A stretch of 64,000 nucleotides of DNA from DASQFQ01 sp963811595 (GTDB lineage Bacteria > Actinomycetota > Thermoleophilia > Solirubrobacterales > Solirubrobacteraceae), in NCBI GenBank assembly GCA_963811595.1, contig CAWERW010000005.1, forward strand, positions 1 to 64,000. Direction: 5' to 3'. Of this stretch, positions 23,850 to 32,645 are shown one piece after another. Positions within the stretch are counted from its first letter, which is position 1. Each line of letters opens with the position of its first letter. The translations under genes were made by a program, and so were the position numbers. The notes beneath the pieces were generated by a model. The model saw only the letters and a list, made by a program, of their open reading frames with translations, had not been told where the DNA came from and made no database searches.

Positions 23850-25271
23850 TCAGCTCCTAGCGGTTTCGAGTCTCAGGGTGTGGCCGCGCACGTCGGTGCC
23901 GTCCACGGCGCCGGCGACGCGCTCGGCGTCGCCCGCCGGCACCTCGAGCAGCGCGAAGCGCTCGAGCAGCCGGACGTTGCGGATCGCCTCGCCGTCGAGG
24001 CCGGCCCCGGCCGCGACGGCGTGGATGATGTCGGCCTCGGCCAGCCCGGCGGCGCGGCCGCCGGAGGCGATCAGCTTCGTGTACTCGCCGTTGGCGACGG
24101 GCGCGTCGTGCGGCTTGCGGTGCCGGCGCGGGCGCTCCTCGGCGCGCGACGGGGCGATCTTGGCGCCCTCGGTCCACGGCGCGATCGACGTGTTCGCGTT
24201 CTTCTCGATCGCGGTCAGCTCGCGCCGCTGGCGCGGCTCGACGAACATGATCGCCCGGCCCGAGCGGCCGACCCGGCCGGTGCGGCCGATGCGGTGGACG
24301 TAGACGTCGGGCGAGGTCGGGACGTCGAAGTTGACGATGTGGGTCACCGAGGCGATGTCGAGCCCGCGGGCGGCGACGTCGGTGGCCACGAGGATCGGCA
24401 GGCGGCCGCTCTTGAACGCCAGCATCACGCCGTCGCGCGAGCCCTGGCTCATGTCGCCGTGCAGCGCCTTGACGTTCATCCCGCGGTCGCGCAGCGTGCG
24501 GTAGAGCTGGTCGCAGCGGATCTTCGTGCGCACGAAGACGATCGCCTGGTCGGGCCGCTCGGCCTCGAGCACCCTGGCGAGCATGTCGTTCTTCTCGCGC
24601 GCGCCGACCTCGACGTAGAACTGCTCGACGGTGTCGATGGTGAGCGTCGCGGCCTTGACCTTGACGGTCACGGGGTCGTAGAGGTGGCGGTCGGCGAGCG
24701 CGCGGATCTCGGGCGGCATCGTCGCGCTGAACAGCGCGGTCTGGCGCCCGCCCGGGCACAGCGAGAGGATCTTCTCGACGTCCTCCAGGAAGCCGAGGTC
24801 GAGCATCTCGTCGGCCTCGTCGAGCACGACGTAGCGGCACGAGTGCAGCAGCAGCGAGTGGCGGCTGATGAGGTCGAGCACGCGGCCGACGGTGCCGACG
24901 ACGATCTGCCCGCCCTCCTTGAGCTGCGCCTGCTGGGTGCGGATGGGCGCGCCGCCGAAGACGGCGACGGGCTGGATGCCCTTGCGGGCGCCGTAGGCGC
25001 GCAGCGCCTGGGTGACCTGGATGCACAGCTCGCGCGTCGGGGTCAGGACGAGCGCCTGGACCTCGTCGTCGGACGGGTCGACGAACTGGATCATCGGGAG
25101 GCCGAAGGCGGCGGTCTTGCCGGTTCCGGTCTGGGCTTGGCCGATCACGTCGCGGCCGGCCAGGAGCTCGGGGATGGCCTGCTCCTGGATGGGGCTTGGA
25201 TTCTCGTAGCCGACGTCGTGAAGCGCGGCGAGAATGGGCTCGGCGAGTCCGAGCGTGTCAAAGGGCGTCAT
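23850..25271 (-). CDS. DEAD-box RNA helicase
   Basis: 473 residues. Q-motif near residues 4-29, TGTGKT (48-53), PTRE (78-81), DEAD (151-154), SAT (182-184) and HRIGRTGR (326-333). Motif Ib reads TVGR instead of TPGR, a mild oddity. A basic linker (PRRHRKPH) leads to a DbpA-type RNA-binding domain at about residues 395-473, which suggests a role in ribosome assembly or cold response like DeaD/CshA. TAGGAT lies 10 bases before ATG 25271, with no Shine-Dalgarno. Confidence 0.95.
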   Translation of the reverse strand: MTPFDTLGLAEPILAALHDVGYENPSPIQEQAIPELLAGRDVIGQAQTGTGKTAAFGLPMIQFVDPSDDEVQALVLTPTRELCIQVTQALRAYGARKGIQPVAVFGGAPIRTQQAQLKEGGQIVVGTVGRVLDLISRHSLLLHSCRYVVLDEADEMLDLGFLEDVEKILSLCPGGRQTALFSATMPPEIRALADRHLYDPVTVKVKAATLTIDTVEQFYVEVGAREKNDMLARVLEAERPDQAIVFVRTKIRCDQLYRTLRDRGMNVKALHGDMSQGSRDGVMLAFKSGRLPILVATDVAARGLDIASVTHIVNFDVPTSPDVYVHRIGRTGRVGRSGRAIMFVEPRQRRELTAIEKNANTSIAPWTEGAKIAPSRAEERPRRHRKPHDAPVANGEYTKLIASGGRAAGLAEADIIHAVAAGAGLDGEAIRNVRLLERFALLEVPAGDAERVAGAVDGTDVRGHTLRLETARS

Positions 25272-25281
25272 TCGCCCGTCG

Positions 25282-25287
25282 ATCCTA
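25282..25287 (-). promoter_or_regulatory. -10 box for DEAD-box helicase gene
   Basis: TAGGAT read on the minus strand, 10 bases before ATG 25271, fitting a leaderless transcript. Confidence 0.5.
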
Positions 25288-25333
25288 GAAGGCTGGGGGC
25301 TTGGGGCGCTCCACGGCGGGGAAGGGTGGTGGC

Positions 25334-25567
25334 ATGGACGAGGCGACCATCACCCCGTACCGCGACGGCCCGCTGCTCGTGCGCGGCCCGTTCCGCCTGC
25401 TCGACCAGGACGGCAACGAGATCGAGACCGACCGCGGCACGGTCGCGCTGTGCCGCTGCGGGAAGTCGCGCCTGCGGCCGTTCTGCGACGGCTCGCACAA
25501 GGTCGTGCGCTTCCGCGCGCCGAGCACGCCCGAGGACGGGCGCGAGGCGGGCTCAGCCGATCGGTAG
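25334..25567 (+). CDS. CDGSH iron-sulfur protein
   Basis: 77 residues. CRCGKSRLRPFCDGSH exactly fits the CDGSH 2Fe-2S pattern, with ligands Cys40, Cys42, Cys51 and His55. A single motif is present, so it probably works as a dimer in electron or cluster transfer. GGGAAGGG lies about 10 bases before ATG 25334 and may be the ribosome site. Its last 15 bases overlap the convergent haem-oxygenase-like gene, a pairing I recall from other actinobacteria. Confidence 0.93.
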   Translation: MDEATITPYRDGPLLVRGPFRLLDQDGNEIETDRGTVALCRCGKSRLRPFCDGSHKVVRFRAPSTPEDGREAGSADR

Positions 25568-26572
25568 CGCCGCCGCGGCGTCGAGCGGCGCGAGCAGCGA
25601 GCTGCGCCCCGCCTCCCACGCCTCGAGCACGCGCGTGGCCCAGCGGCCGTCGAGCTCGACGAGCGCGCGGGCGCCCCACAGCACGTCGGCGCCGAGCGAC
25701 GGGTCCTGGCGCGCGAGGCCGCCGGCGAGGTCGACGGCGGCGATCGCCTCGTGCACGGCGTCGGCGGTGACGTGCTCGTCGAAGAAGTCGGTGGTGGCCG
25801 CGTCGGCGCCGAGCCGGCGCAGCGCGTTGCCGTAGCGCCGGTTGGGCACCGAGGAGGACATCTCGAACAGCGCGAGGTGGCCGACGAGCGCGCCGCGCCA
25901 GCGGCGGTGCAGCCCGAGGAGCGACATCAGGTTGACGGTGGCGAGCGTGAAGCCGGGGATCAGGTCGAGGTAGGCGCCGTAGGCCGAGTCGAGCCCGAGG
26001 CCGTCCATCGTCTTGGCGAACAGCTGCGCGTGGATGCGATCGGCGTCGCCGCCGCCGTACTCGTCGGCCTGGATCTCCACCATCGCGGCCTTCGGCGCCC
26101 CGCTGAGGCGCGGCAGCGCCCACGAGTGCGGGTCGGCCTCCTTGAGCTGGTAGGCCGAGCGGTGCACGACGAACTCGAGCACCTCCGCGAGCGTGCCCTC
26201 GCGCTCGAGGTGCTTGGAGAGCGACGGCGCCTCGTCGGCGGCCTCGACCGCGCGCAACGCGATGTCCATGTCCTCGGGCGGGACCTCGCCCTCCGGCGCG
26301 CCGAGCACGTCGATCAGGCCGGCCTCGAAGCGCGCCTCCAGACGCCGGCGGTACGCGAGCAGCGACGGCTCCCACTCCCACTCGTCGGCGACGCCGGGGA
26401 GGCCGCGGTAGTGCAGCTCGTAACACAGGTAGAGCGCGAACTGGAGGTCCTCGTCGCCCAGCGGATCGGCGGGCGCGGGCACCTGCGGGGCGCGCAGCGA
26501 GTGGGGGTCGCGCGCGAGCGCGTCGAGCAGGGCGTCCGAGAGCCGGCCGCGCGGGACAGGAAGGGACGGCAC
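25553..26572 (-). CDS. Haem-oxygenase-like iron-containing redox enzyme
   Basis: 339 residues, all-helical, of the iron-containing redox enzyme family (Haem_oxygenas_2). LCYELHYRGL and EIQADEYGGG supply Glu, His and Asp residues typical of haem-oxygenase-like di-iron oxidases, a fold used for N-oxygenation, desaturation and C-C cleavage. The actual reaction is unknown. Start GTG 26572 has TAGCGA 7 bases upstream. It is convergent and overlapping with the CDGSH gene, whose cluster could deliver electrons to this enzyme. Confidence 0.8.
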   Translation of the reverse strand: MPSLPVPRGRLSDALLDALARDPHSLRAPQVPAPADPLGDEDLQFALYLCYELHYRGLPGVADEWEWEPSLLAYRRRLEARFEAGLIDVLGAPEGEVPPEDMDIALRAVEAADEAPSLSKHLEREGTLAEVLEFVVHRSAYQLKEADPHSWALPRLSGAPKAAMVEIQADEYGGGDADRIHAQLFAKTMDGLGLDSAYGAYLDLIPGFTLATVNLMSLLGLHRRWRGALVGHLALFEMSSSVPNRRYGNALRRLGADAATTDFFDEHVTADAVHEAIAAVDLAGGLARQDPSLGADVLWGARALVELDGRWATRVLEAWEAGRSSLLAPLDAAAALPIG

Positions 26573-26579
26573 GTGAGCG

Positions 26580-26589
26580 TCGCTACCCA
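26580..26589. promoter_or_regulatory. Two-way promoter, shared TA step
   Basis: Minus TAGCGA (26585-26580) is 7 bases from GTG 26572. Plus TACCCA (26584-26589) is 12 bases from GTG 26602. They share the TA at 26584-26585. Confidence 0.5.
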
Positions 26590-26601
26590 CTGGCAGGGGG
26601 C

Positions 26602-27045
26602 GTGAACCGTGTCCAGAATCCCCTGGGCGTGCGGGCAGTCGTCCATCTCGCGACGGGCCTGGCCGTCGCCGCGGTCGCGTTCGCGTTCGGCCGCTGGCTG
26701 CGCGACCCCGAGCCGGGCGGGACGCTGATCGTGCTGCTGCTCGCCGTCGGCGTCGTCGTGCTGGCGGCGCGCCGGCTCTACGGGCCGGGCGGGCTGGGGC
26801 GCGCGCCGGCGCCTGGAGCACCCGCACCGCCTCCGCCGCCTGAGCCGCCCGACGACAGGCTCGACCTCAACCGCGCGAGCGCCTCCGAGCTCCGGCGCCT
26901 GCCGGGCATCGGCCCGGTCGGGGCAGGCCGGATCGTCGAGGAGCGCGAGGCGGGCGGCCCGTACCGATCGGTAGGTGACCTCGTGCGGGTCGCGGGGTTC
27001 GGGCCCTCGCGGGTCCGCGGGCTCGGCGGGCGGTTGAAGGTCTAG
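26602..27045 (+). CDS. Membrane-anchored helix-hairpin-helix (ComEA-like) protein
   Basis: 147 residues. Two membrane helices (about residues 14-34 and 41-58), a Pro-rich linker, then LDLNRASASELRRLPGIGPV starting a double helix-hairpin-helix DNA-binding domain as in ComEA. ComEA takes up DNA in competence, but no ComEC lies here, so DNA binding at the membrane is the safe call. The start could be GTG 26602 or GTG 26611. It ends 4 bases inside the convergent quinone reductase gene. Confidence 0.8.
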   Translation: MNRVQNPLGVRAVVHLATGLAVAAVAFAFGRWLRDPEPGGTLIVLLLAVGVVVLAARRLYGPGGLGRAPAPGAPAPPPPPEPPDDRLDLNRASASELRRLPGIGPVGAGRIVEEREAGGPYRSVGDLVRVAGFGPSRVRGLGGRLKV

Positions 27046-27992
27046 CGAGCCGGGTCGAGCAGCAGCTTGCCGCTCGTCCGCCGCGCCTGCATCTCCTCGT
27101 GCGCGCGGCGCGCCTCCGACAGCCCGTAGACCTCGCCCTCGACGACGCGGAGCTCGCCCGACTCGACCAGCCCGAACAGCTCCTCCAGCGGCTCGGCCAC
27201 CATGCCCGGGCGGCCGAAGCAGTGCATGAGCCAGAAGCCGACCACGGCCTGGCTGCGGGCCATCAGGGCGCCGTTGCTCACCTGGTTGGGCTCGCGCGAC
27301 GCCATCCCGTAGGTCACGAGGCGGCCGAACGGCGCCAGCGCGCGCAGCGACTGGTCGAACACGCGGCCGCCGGCCATCTCGAGCACGATGTCGACCTTCT
27401 GGCCGCCGTTGGCCTCGCGCAGCGCGGCGGCGAGCTCCTCCTCGTTCGGGTCGAGCGCGGCGTCGGCGCCGAGCTCGATCGCGAGCAGGCGCTTGTCCTC
27501 GGTCGAGGCGGTCGCGATCACGCGGCCGGCGCCGTAGCGCTTGGCGAGCTGGACGGCGAGCGAGCCGACGCCGCCCGCGGCGGCGTGCACGACGACGCTC
27601 TCGCCGCGCTCGAGGCGGGCCGAGGTGCGCAGGATGTGCCAGGCGCTCAGGCCCTGGACGACGAGCGCGAGCGCCGCGGCGTCCGAGACGCCGTCGGGCA
27701 GCGGGAAGACCGCCTCGCGCGGCGCGACCGCGTACTCGGCGTAGCCGCCGGTGCCGGTCAGGGCCACCACGCGCTTCCCGTCGACCTCGCCCGCCACCTC
27801 GGTGCCGGGGATCAGCGGCAGCTCGTAGCTCGCCAGGTACGAGTTCTCCCGCGCGTGGGTGTCGGCGAAGTTGATGCCCACGCGGCTGACCTTGATCAGC
27901 ACCTGCCCGTCGCCGGGCTCCGGGGCGGGGTGGTCCTCGACCAGCTGCATGACCTCGGGGCCCCCGAAGTCGGTGATGACGACGGCGCGCAT
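27042..27992 (-). CDS. NADPH:quinone reductase-like zinc-independent MDR protein
   Basis: 316 residues of the medium-chain dehydrogenase family without the catalytic zinc cysteines. MRAVVITDFGGPEVMQL, VGINFADTHAREN and the nucleotide loop AAAGGVGSLAVQLAKRYGA identify the quinone oxidoreductase group (QOR). It should reduce quinones or enones with NADPH. TAGCGT lies 7 bases before ATG 27992. This -10 overlaps the one for the divergent PfkB gene. Confidence 0.92.
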   Translation of the reverse strand: MRAVVITDFGGPEVMQLVEDHPAPEPGDGQVLIKVSRVGINFADTHARENSYLASYELPLIPGTEVAGEVDGKRVVALTGTGGYAEYAVAPREAVFPLPDGVSDAAALALVVQGLSAWHILRTSARLERGESVVVHAAAGGVGSLAVQLAKRYGAGRVIATASTEDKRLLAIELGADAALDPNEEELAAALREANGGQKVDIVLEMAGGRVFDQSLRALAPFGRLVTYGMASREPNQVSNGALMARSQAVVGFWLMHCFGRPGMVAEPLEELFGLVESGELRVVEGEVYGLSEARRAHEEMQARRTSGKLLLDPAR

Positions 27993-27999
27993 GGCGCGC

Positions 28000-28009
28000 A
28001 CGCTACCGT
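28000..28009. promoter_or_regulatory. Two-way promoter, shared TA step
   Basis: Minus TAGCGT (28005-28000), 7 bases from ATG 27992. Plus TACCGT (28004-28009), 11 bases from ATG 28021. The TA at 28004-28005 is shared, so only one gene at a time may be transcribed. Confidence 0.6.
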
Positions 28010-28020
28010 CCTCGCCCGCA

Positions 28021-28953
28021 ATGTCGCTCACCGTCGTCGGATCCATCGCGTTCGACGCCGTCGAGACCGAGACCGGGAAGCGCGACCGGCTGCTCGGGGG
28101 CTCGGCGGTGCACTTCTCGCTCGCCTCCTCGTTCTTCGCCGACACCCGGGTGGTCGGGCCGGTCGGCGACGACTTCGGGCAGGCCGAGTACGACGCGCTG
28201 CACTCGCGCGGGGTCATCACCGACGACATCGAGCACGTGCCCGGCGGCAAGACGTTCTTCTGGGCCGGGCGCTACGAGCGCGACGTCAACCACCGCCACA
28301 CGCTGCAGACCGACCTCAACGTCTTCGAGCACTTCCAGCCGTCGCTGTCGGAGGCCTCCGCGGCCGCCGACGTCGTCTTCCTCGCCAACATCCAGCCCGA
28401 CCTCCAGCGCGAGGTCCGCGAGCAGTGCACGCAGGCGCGCTTCGTGGCGATGGACTCGATGAACCTGTGGATCGACATCGCGCACGAGTCGCTGCTGCGC
28501 ACGATCAGCCTCGTCGACGGCGTGATCCTCAACGACGGCGAGCTCAAGCAGCTCACCGACGAGCCCAACCTCGTCCGCGCCGCCCACAAGGTGCTCGACC
28601 TCGGCCCGAGCGTGGTCGTCGCCAAGCAGGGCGAGTACGGCTCCGCCCTCTTCACGCGCGACGGCTACTTCGCCCTGACGGCCTATCCGACGCCGGACGT
28701 CATCGATCCGACCGGCGCGGGCGACTCGTTCGCCGGCGGCTTCATGGGCTACATCGCCGCCCATCCCGAGGACGAGGTCGACGACGGCCTCCTGCGGCGC
28801 GCCATGGCCTACGGGACGGCGCTCGCCTCCTTCAACGTCGAGGCCTTCGGCCCCGAGCGCGTCCTCACCCTCACGGGCGAGGAGATCGCGGGGCGCGTCG
28901 CCGAGCTGCACCGCAGCTCGTCGTTCGACGACGCGCCCATCGCGCTCCGCTGA
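28021..28953 (+). CDS. PfkB-family sugar kinase
   Basis: 310 residues. Ribokinase-fold kinase for a sugar or nucleoside: LLGGSAVHFSLASSFF near residue 24 for substrate binding, and DPTGAGDSFAGGFMG near residue 237 with the catalytic Asp and anion hole. NDGELKQL is usual for the family. The sugar is not identifiable; no transporter or isomerase is adjacent. Its stop abuts the stop of the convergent ferritin-like gene with no gap. Confidence 0.9.
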   Translation: MSLTVVGSIAFDAVETETGKRDRLLGGSAVHFSLASSFFADTRVVGPVGDDFGQAEYDALHSRGVITDDIEHVPGGKTFFWAGRYERDVNHRHTLQTDLNVFEHFQPSLSEASAAADVVFLANIQPDLQREVREQCTQARFVAMDSMNLWIDIAHESLLRTISLVDGVILNDGELKQLTDEPNLVRAAHKVLDLGPSVVVAKQGEYGSALFTRDGYFALTAYPTPDVIDPTGAGDSFAGGFMGYIAAHPEDEVDDGLLRRAMAYGTALASFNVEAFGPERVLTLTGEEIAGRVAELHRSSSFDDAPIALR

Positions 28954-29649
28954 TTACTGGATGAAGCCCGTCTGGGTGACGAGCTTGAGGACCCGCGACT
29001 CGTTGCGCGGCCGGTCGAAGGCCACGGGAGCCGGGAGGTCGTCGGTCTCGCCGCTCGCACCGCCGCTGTTGATGAAGCGGATCCACGCCGCGTGCCGGGC
29101 CTCGACCGAGTGGATCGAGAGCGCCGCCGCGACCACGCGCCGCTGCAGCAGGTTCGGCCCCTGGCCGGCGTAAGCCGACACGCCGACGTCCTCGAGCGTC
29201 TGCGCGGTCGCCCTGAACTTCGCCTGGTCGGTGACCGTGTCTCCGAAGTCGAACTCCGGCTTCTTCACCGCGCCTCGCCCGATCACGGTCTTCAGCAGCG
29301 TGACGTGGCTCGCCTCGTGCGAGCCGGTCACCTCGGCGAAGCGCTTGACCACGGGGTCGGTGAGCGCGCCGGACGCGTTGGCCTGGCGGTAGAACTCCGA
29401 CTCGAGGTACTCGAGCGTGAGCGCATAGTTGAGGATCTTGACGTCGTTGCGCCGCGACTTGCGCTTGCGCGAGATCGCCGCCTCCGCGGGCGACGCGAAC
29501 CCGGTGAACAGCACGCCGCCGGCCAGGAAGCCGGCTCCCGCGACGCCGCCGCGCTTGAGGAAGTCGGCGCGCGTGGCGCCGGCGGCTTCGGCGGTCTCGC
29601 GGAGCGCGCCGTCGCCGTCGAGCGCCTCCAGGGTGATCAGATCGGACAT
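28954..29649 (-). CDS. Ferritin-like domain protein with export-type N-terminus
   Basis: 231 residues. The N-terminus reads TRADFLKRGG followed by a hydrophobic stretch and ASPAEAA, like a Tat or Sec signal in which the twin arginine is incomplete. Residues 65-215 form a ferritin_2-type four-helix bundle with LEYLESEFYRQA, GSHEASHVTLL and SVEARHAAW, the Glu/His pattern of a di-iron site. It may be exported and store or oxidise iron, or protect in drying; role inferred. GGGAGG lies about 10 bases before ATG 29649. Confidence 0.83.
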   Translation of the reverse strand: MSDLITLEALDGDGALRETAEAAGATRADFLKRGGVAGAGFLAGGVLFTGFASPAEAAISRKRKSRRNDVKILNYALTLEYLESEFYRQANASGALTDPVVKRFAEVTGSHEASHVTLLKTVIGRGAVKKPEFDFGDTVTDQAKFRATAQTLEDVGVSAYAGQGPNLLQRRVVAAALSIHSVEARHAAWIRFINSGGASGETDDLPAPVAFDRPRNESRVLKLVTQTGFIQ

Positions 29650-29710
29650 GGCAAGCAGCCTCCCGTTGGTCGATGGACCTGCGGGGGTCGCTAACGCACC
29701 AGCCCCGATC

Positions 29711-29735
29711 CCGGATCAATCGGAGTACCATCCGG
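29711..29735 (+). promoter_or_regulatory. Promoter with inverted repeat before small membrane gene
   Basis: CCGGAT (29711-29716) and ATCCGG (29730-29735) form a perfect inverted repeat with a 13-base spacer that contains TACCAT (29726-29731), the -10 box 9 bases before ATG 29741. It could be an operator. Confidence 0.4.
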
Positions 29736-29740
29736 CGCAG

Positions 29741-29998
29741 ATGGGGTGGGCGATGTTCTATCTCTTCGTCGCGCTCAAGATCCCCTTGCTCGCGGCGATC
29801 TGGTTGGTCTGGTGGGCGATCAGGCAGGTGCCTGACCCGTCGGAGGACGTGCGCGACGACGGCGGCACGAAGAAGCGCCCGCACCCCGTCCCGCGCCTGC
29901 CCAGGACCCCGCGGCGCGGCCCGCACGGCGACGCCGTGCCGCTCTCGCCCCCGCGCGTGCGCAGCGTGCGCGCCCGCGGGCGCGAGTTGTCGCGCTAG
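29741..29998 (+). CDS. Small single-pass membrane protein
   Basis: 85 residues: one membrane helix (FYLFVALKIPLLAAIWLVWW) then a basic, Pro/Arg-rich cytoplasmic tail. No family recognised. TACCAT stands 9 bases before ATG 29741. It is convergent with the next small membrane gene, with a 5-base gap. Confidence 0.6.
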   Translation: MGWAMFYLFVALKIPLLAAIWLVWWAIRQVPDPSEDVRDDGGTKKRPHPVPRLPRTPRRGPHGDAVPLSPPRVRSVRARGRELSR

Positions 29999-30003
29999 GC
30001 GCC

Positions 30004-30165
30004 CTAGGCGAACAGCGCGATCAGCACGACGACGATCACGAGCACCCCGAGGATGCTCGTGGCGACGATCGCCTGCCACTGGCCGCGCCAGAAGTCCGGA
30101 TTGGCGCGATCGCGCGAGTGGCGCCCCTCGGGCGGCTCGCCCACCCAGTCGTCGTCATCGGCCAT
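30004..30165 (-). CDS. Tail-anchored micro-protein
   Basis: 53 residues: acidic start MADDDDWVGEPPEG, a WRGQWQAIV segment, and one C-terminal membrane helix (VATSILGVLVIVVVLIALFA). Function unknown. It is divergent to dcd with 31 bases between the start codons. Confidence 0.6.
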   Translation of the reverse strand: MADDDDWVGEPPEGRHSRDRANPDFWRGQWQAIVATSILGVLVIVVVLIALFA

Positions 30166-30196
30166 CGCGACAGCATCCCATGGCAGACTTGCGGCC

Positions 30197-30784
30197 GTGG
30201 CCGACCGCGCGCTCCATTCCGTCCTGTCCGACGGGACGATCCGGCGCCTGGTCGAGGAGGGGCGGATCAAGATCGACCCGTGGGACGCGGGCCGCATCCA
30301 GCCCGCCTCGGTCGATCTCTGCCTCGGCGACTCGTTCCGCGTCTTCCACAACCACCGCACGACCGCGATCGACCTGCGCGAGCCGCCGGTCAACCTGACC
30401 GAGGAGGTCGTGGTCGAGGAGGGCGCGTTCGTCATCCACCCCGGCGAGTTCGTGCTCGGCCGCACGCTCGAGTGGGTCGAGCTGCCCGACGACATCGTCG
30501 CGCGCATCGAAGGCAAGAGCTCGCTGGGCCGGCTCGGGCTGATCGTCCACGCCACGGCGGGCTTCTGCGACCCGGGCTGGAAGGGCACGCTGACGCTCGA
30601 GCTCAACAACCTCACGCGCGTCCCGATCAAGCTCTACCCCGGGCTGCCGATCGCGCAGCTCTCGTTCATGACGCTCGACGCGCCGGCCGAGCGGCCGTAC
30701 GGCTCCGAGGGGCTCGGGTCGCACTACCAGGGCCAGGTGGCGGCGACGGAGTCGCGTTACGAAGGCCGGCCCTCCGTCCGGTAG
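30197..30784 (+). CDS. dcd: dCTP deaminase, possibly bifunctional (dUMP-forming)
   Basis: 195 residues. Deaminates dCTP, feeding dTTP synthesis. IQPASVDLCLG, EGKSSLGRLGL (Ser109, Arg112) and TLTLELNN (Glu135) are the active-site motifs. The segment HATAGFCDPGW has Gly where E. coli Dcd has His (TAHR). Mycobacterial bifunctional dCTP deaminase/dUTPase proteins also have TAGF, so direct dUMP formation is possible. Start GTG 30197 follows a CAGACT box at 7 bases. A 77-residue membrane protein gene follows 11 bases downstream. Confidence 0.93.
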   Translation: MADRALHSVLSDGTIRRLVEEGRIKIDPWDAGRIQPASVDLCLGDSFRVFHNHRTTAIDLREPPVNLTEEVVVEEGAFVIHPGEFVLGRTLEWVELPDDIVARIEGKSSLGRLGLIVHATAGFCDPGWKGTLTLELNNLTRVPIKLYPGLPIAQLSFMTLDAPAERPYGSEGLGSHYQGQVAATESRYEGRPSVR

Positions 30785-30795
30785 CTTTCGCGCCC

Positions 30796-31029
30796 GTGCT
30801 GCACGCCCTCATCACGTTCGCCGCCGAGGAGGCCGGCCACGAGGAGTCGTCGAAGACGCTGTTCTACGTCTGCGGCCTGCTGCTCGCCGCGTGGGCCGTG
30901 GTGGTCTCCGCGATCGGCATCAGGGCCCACGAGACGTTCCCGTCCTCCAAGGGCCAGGCACGCGGCGTGATGACGATCAGCGCCGTGCTCGTCGTGCTGG
31001 CGATGGCCAGCGCGATCATCACCTCCTAG
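30796..31029 (+). CDS. Small two-helix membrane protein
   Basis: 77 residues from GTG 30796. Starts VLHALITFAAEEAGHEESSK, then two membrane helices around a polar loop (HETFPSSKGQARG). No family recognised, though it appears to be a lineage-conserved type. The -10 box TAGCTT (30782-30787) begins with the TAG stop of dcd, 8 bases before the GTG. Confidence 0.6.
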   Translation: MLHALITFAAEEAGHEESSKTLFYVCGLLLAAWAVVVSAIGIRAHETFPSSKGQARGVMTISAVLVVLAMASAIITS

Positions 31030-31046
31030 GTTCACATAGCGCGGGA

Positions 31047-31062
31047 GGCGGGTATGCCCGCC
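31047..31062. other. GC-rich hairpin
   Basis: GGCGGG-TATG-CCCGCC, a perfect 6-base stem with a 4-base loop, 17 bases after the stop of the membrane gene. It lacks a T-run, so it could be a weak terminator or an operator over the TATGCC box before the next small frame. Confidence 0.4.
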
Positions 31063-31067
31063 GCACC

Positions 31068-31250
31068 TTGGAAGCAGCGAGCATCCCGGCCGCAGCAGTC
31101 CCGCTCGAGTCGCGCGAGTCGTTCGCCGACTCGCTCGCGAACCGCCTCGCCCTCGGCGTCGCCGCGGGCCTGATCGCAGTGCTCGTGCACGGCGAGGCGC
31201 CGCGCCTCGCGAGCCAGGAGCTCACGTGGCGCGCCCTGCTGGGCCGCTGA
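31068..31250 (+). CDS. Possible small protein before citrate synthase
   Basis: 60 residues if TTG 31068 is the start: Ala-rich, with LESRESFADSLANRLALGVA and a mildly hydrophobic centre. TATGCC sits 9 bases upstream. The frame fills the space before gltA neatly, but the unusual start codon and lack of a known family make it tentative. Confidence 0.35.
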   Translation: MEAASIPAAAVPLESRESFADSLANRLALGVAAGLIAVLVHGEAPRLASQELTWRALLGR

Positions 31251-31253
31251 GCG

Positions 31254-31259
31254 CATAAT
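31254..31259 (+). promoter_or_regulatory. -10 box for citrate synthase gene
   Basis: CATAAT, 6 bases before ATG 31266, among the closest matches to TATAAT in the window. The gene is probably strongly and leaderlessly expressed. Confidence 0.55.
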
Positions 31260-31265
31260 AGGTTC

Positions 31266-32594
<1,329 letters not shown>

Positions 32595-32626
32595 GTGCGG
32601 CGCCTCACAGACGGGAGGGCGTGGGT

Positions 32627-32645
32627 CGGTTGTAATACGCAACCG
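32627..32645 (+). promoter_or_regulatory. Promoter within inverted repeat, GNAT gene
   Basis: CGGTTG (32627-32632), seven bases TAATACG, then CAACCG (32640-32645): a perfect inverted repeat centred on the -10 box TAATAC, which ends 6 bases before GTG 32645. A repressor or the encoded protein itself could bind here. Confidence 0.45.
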
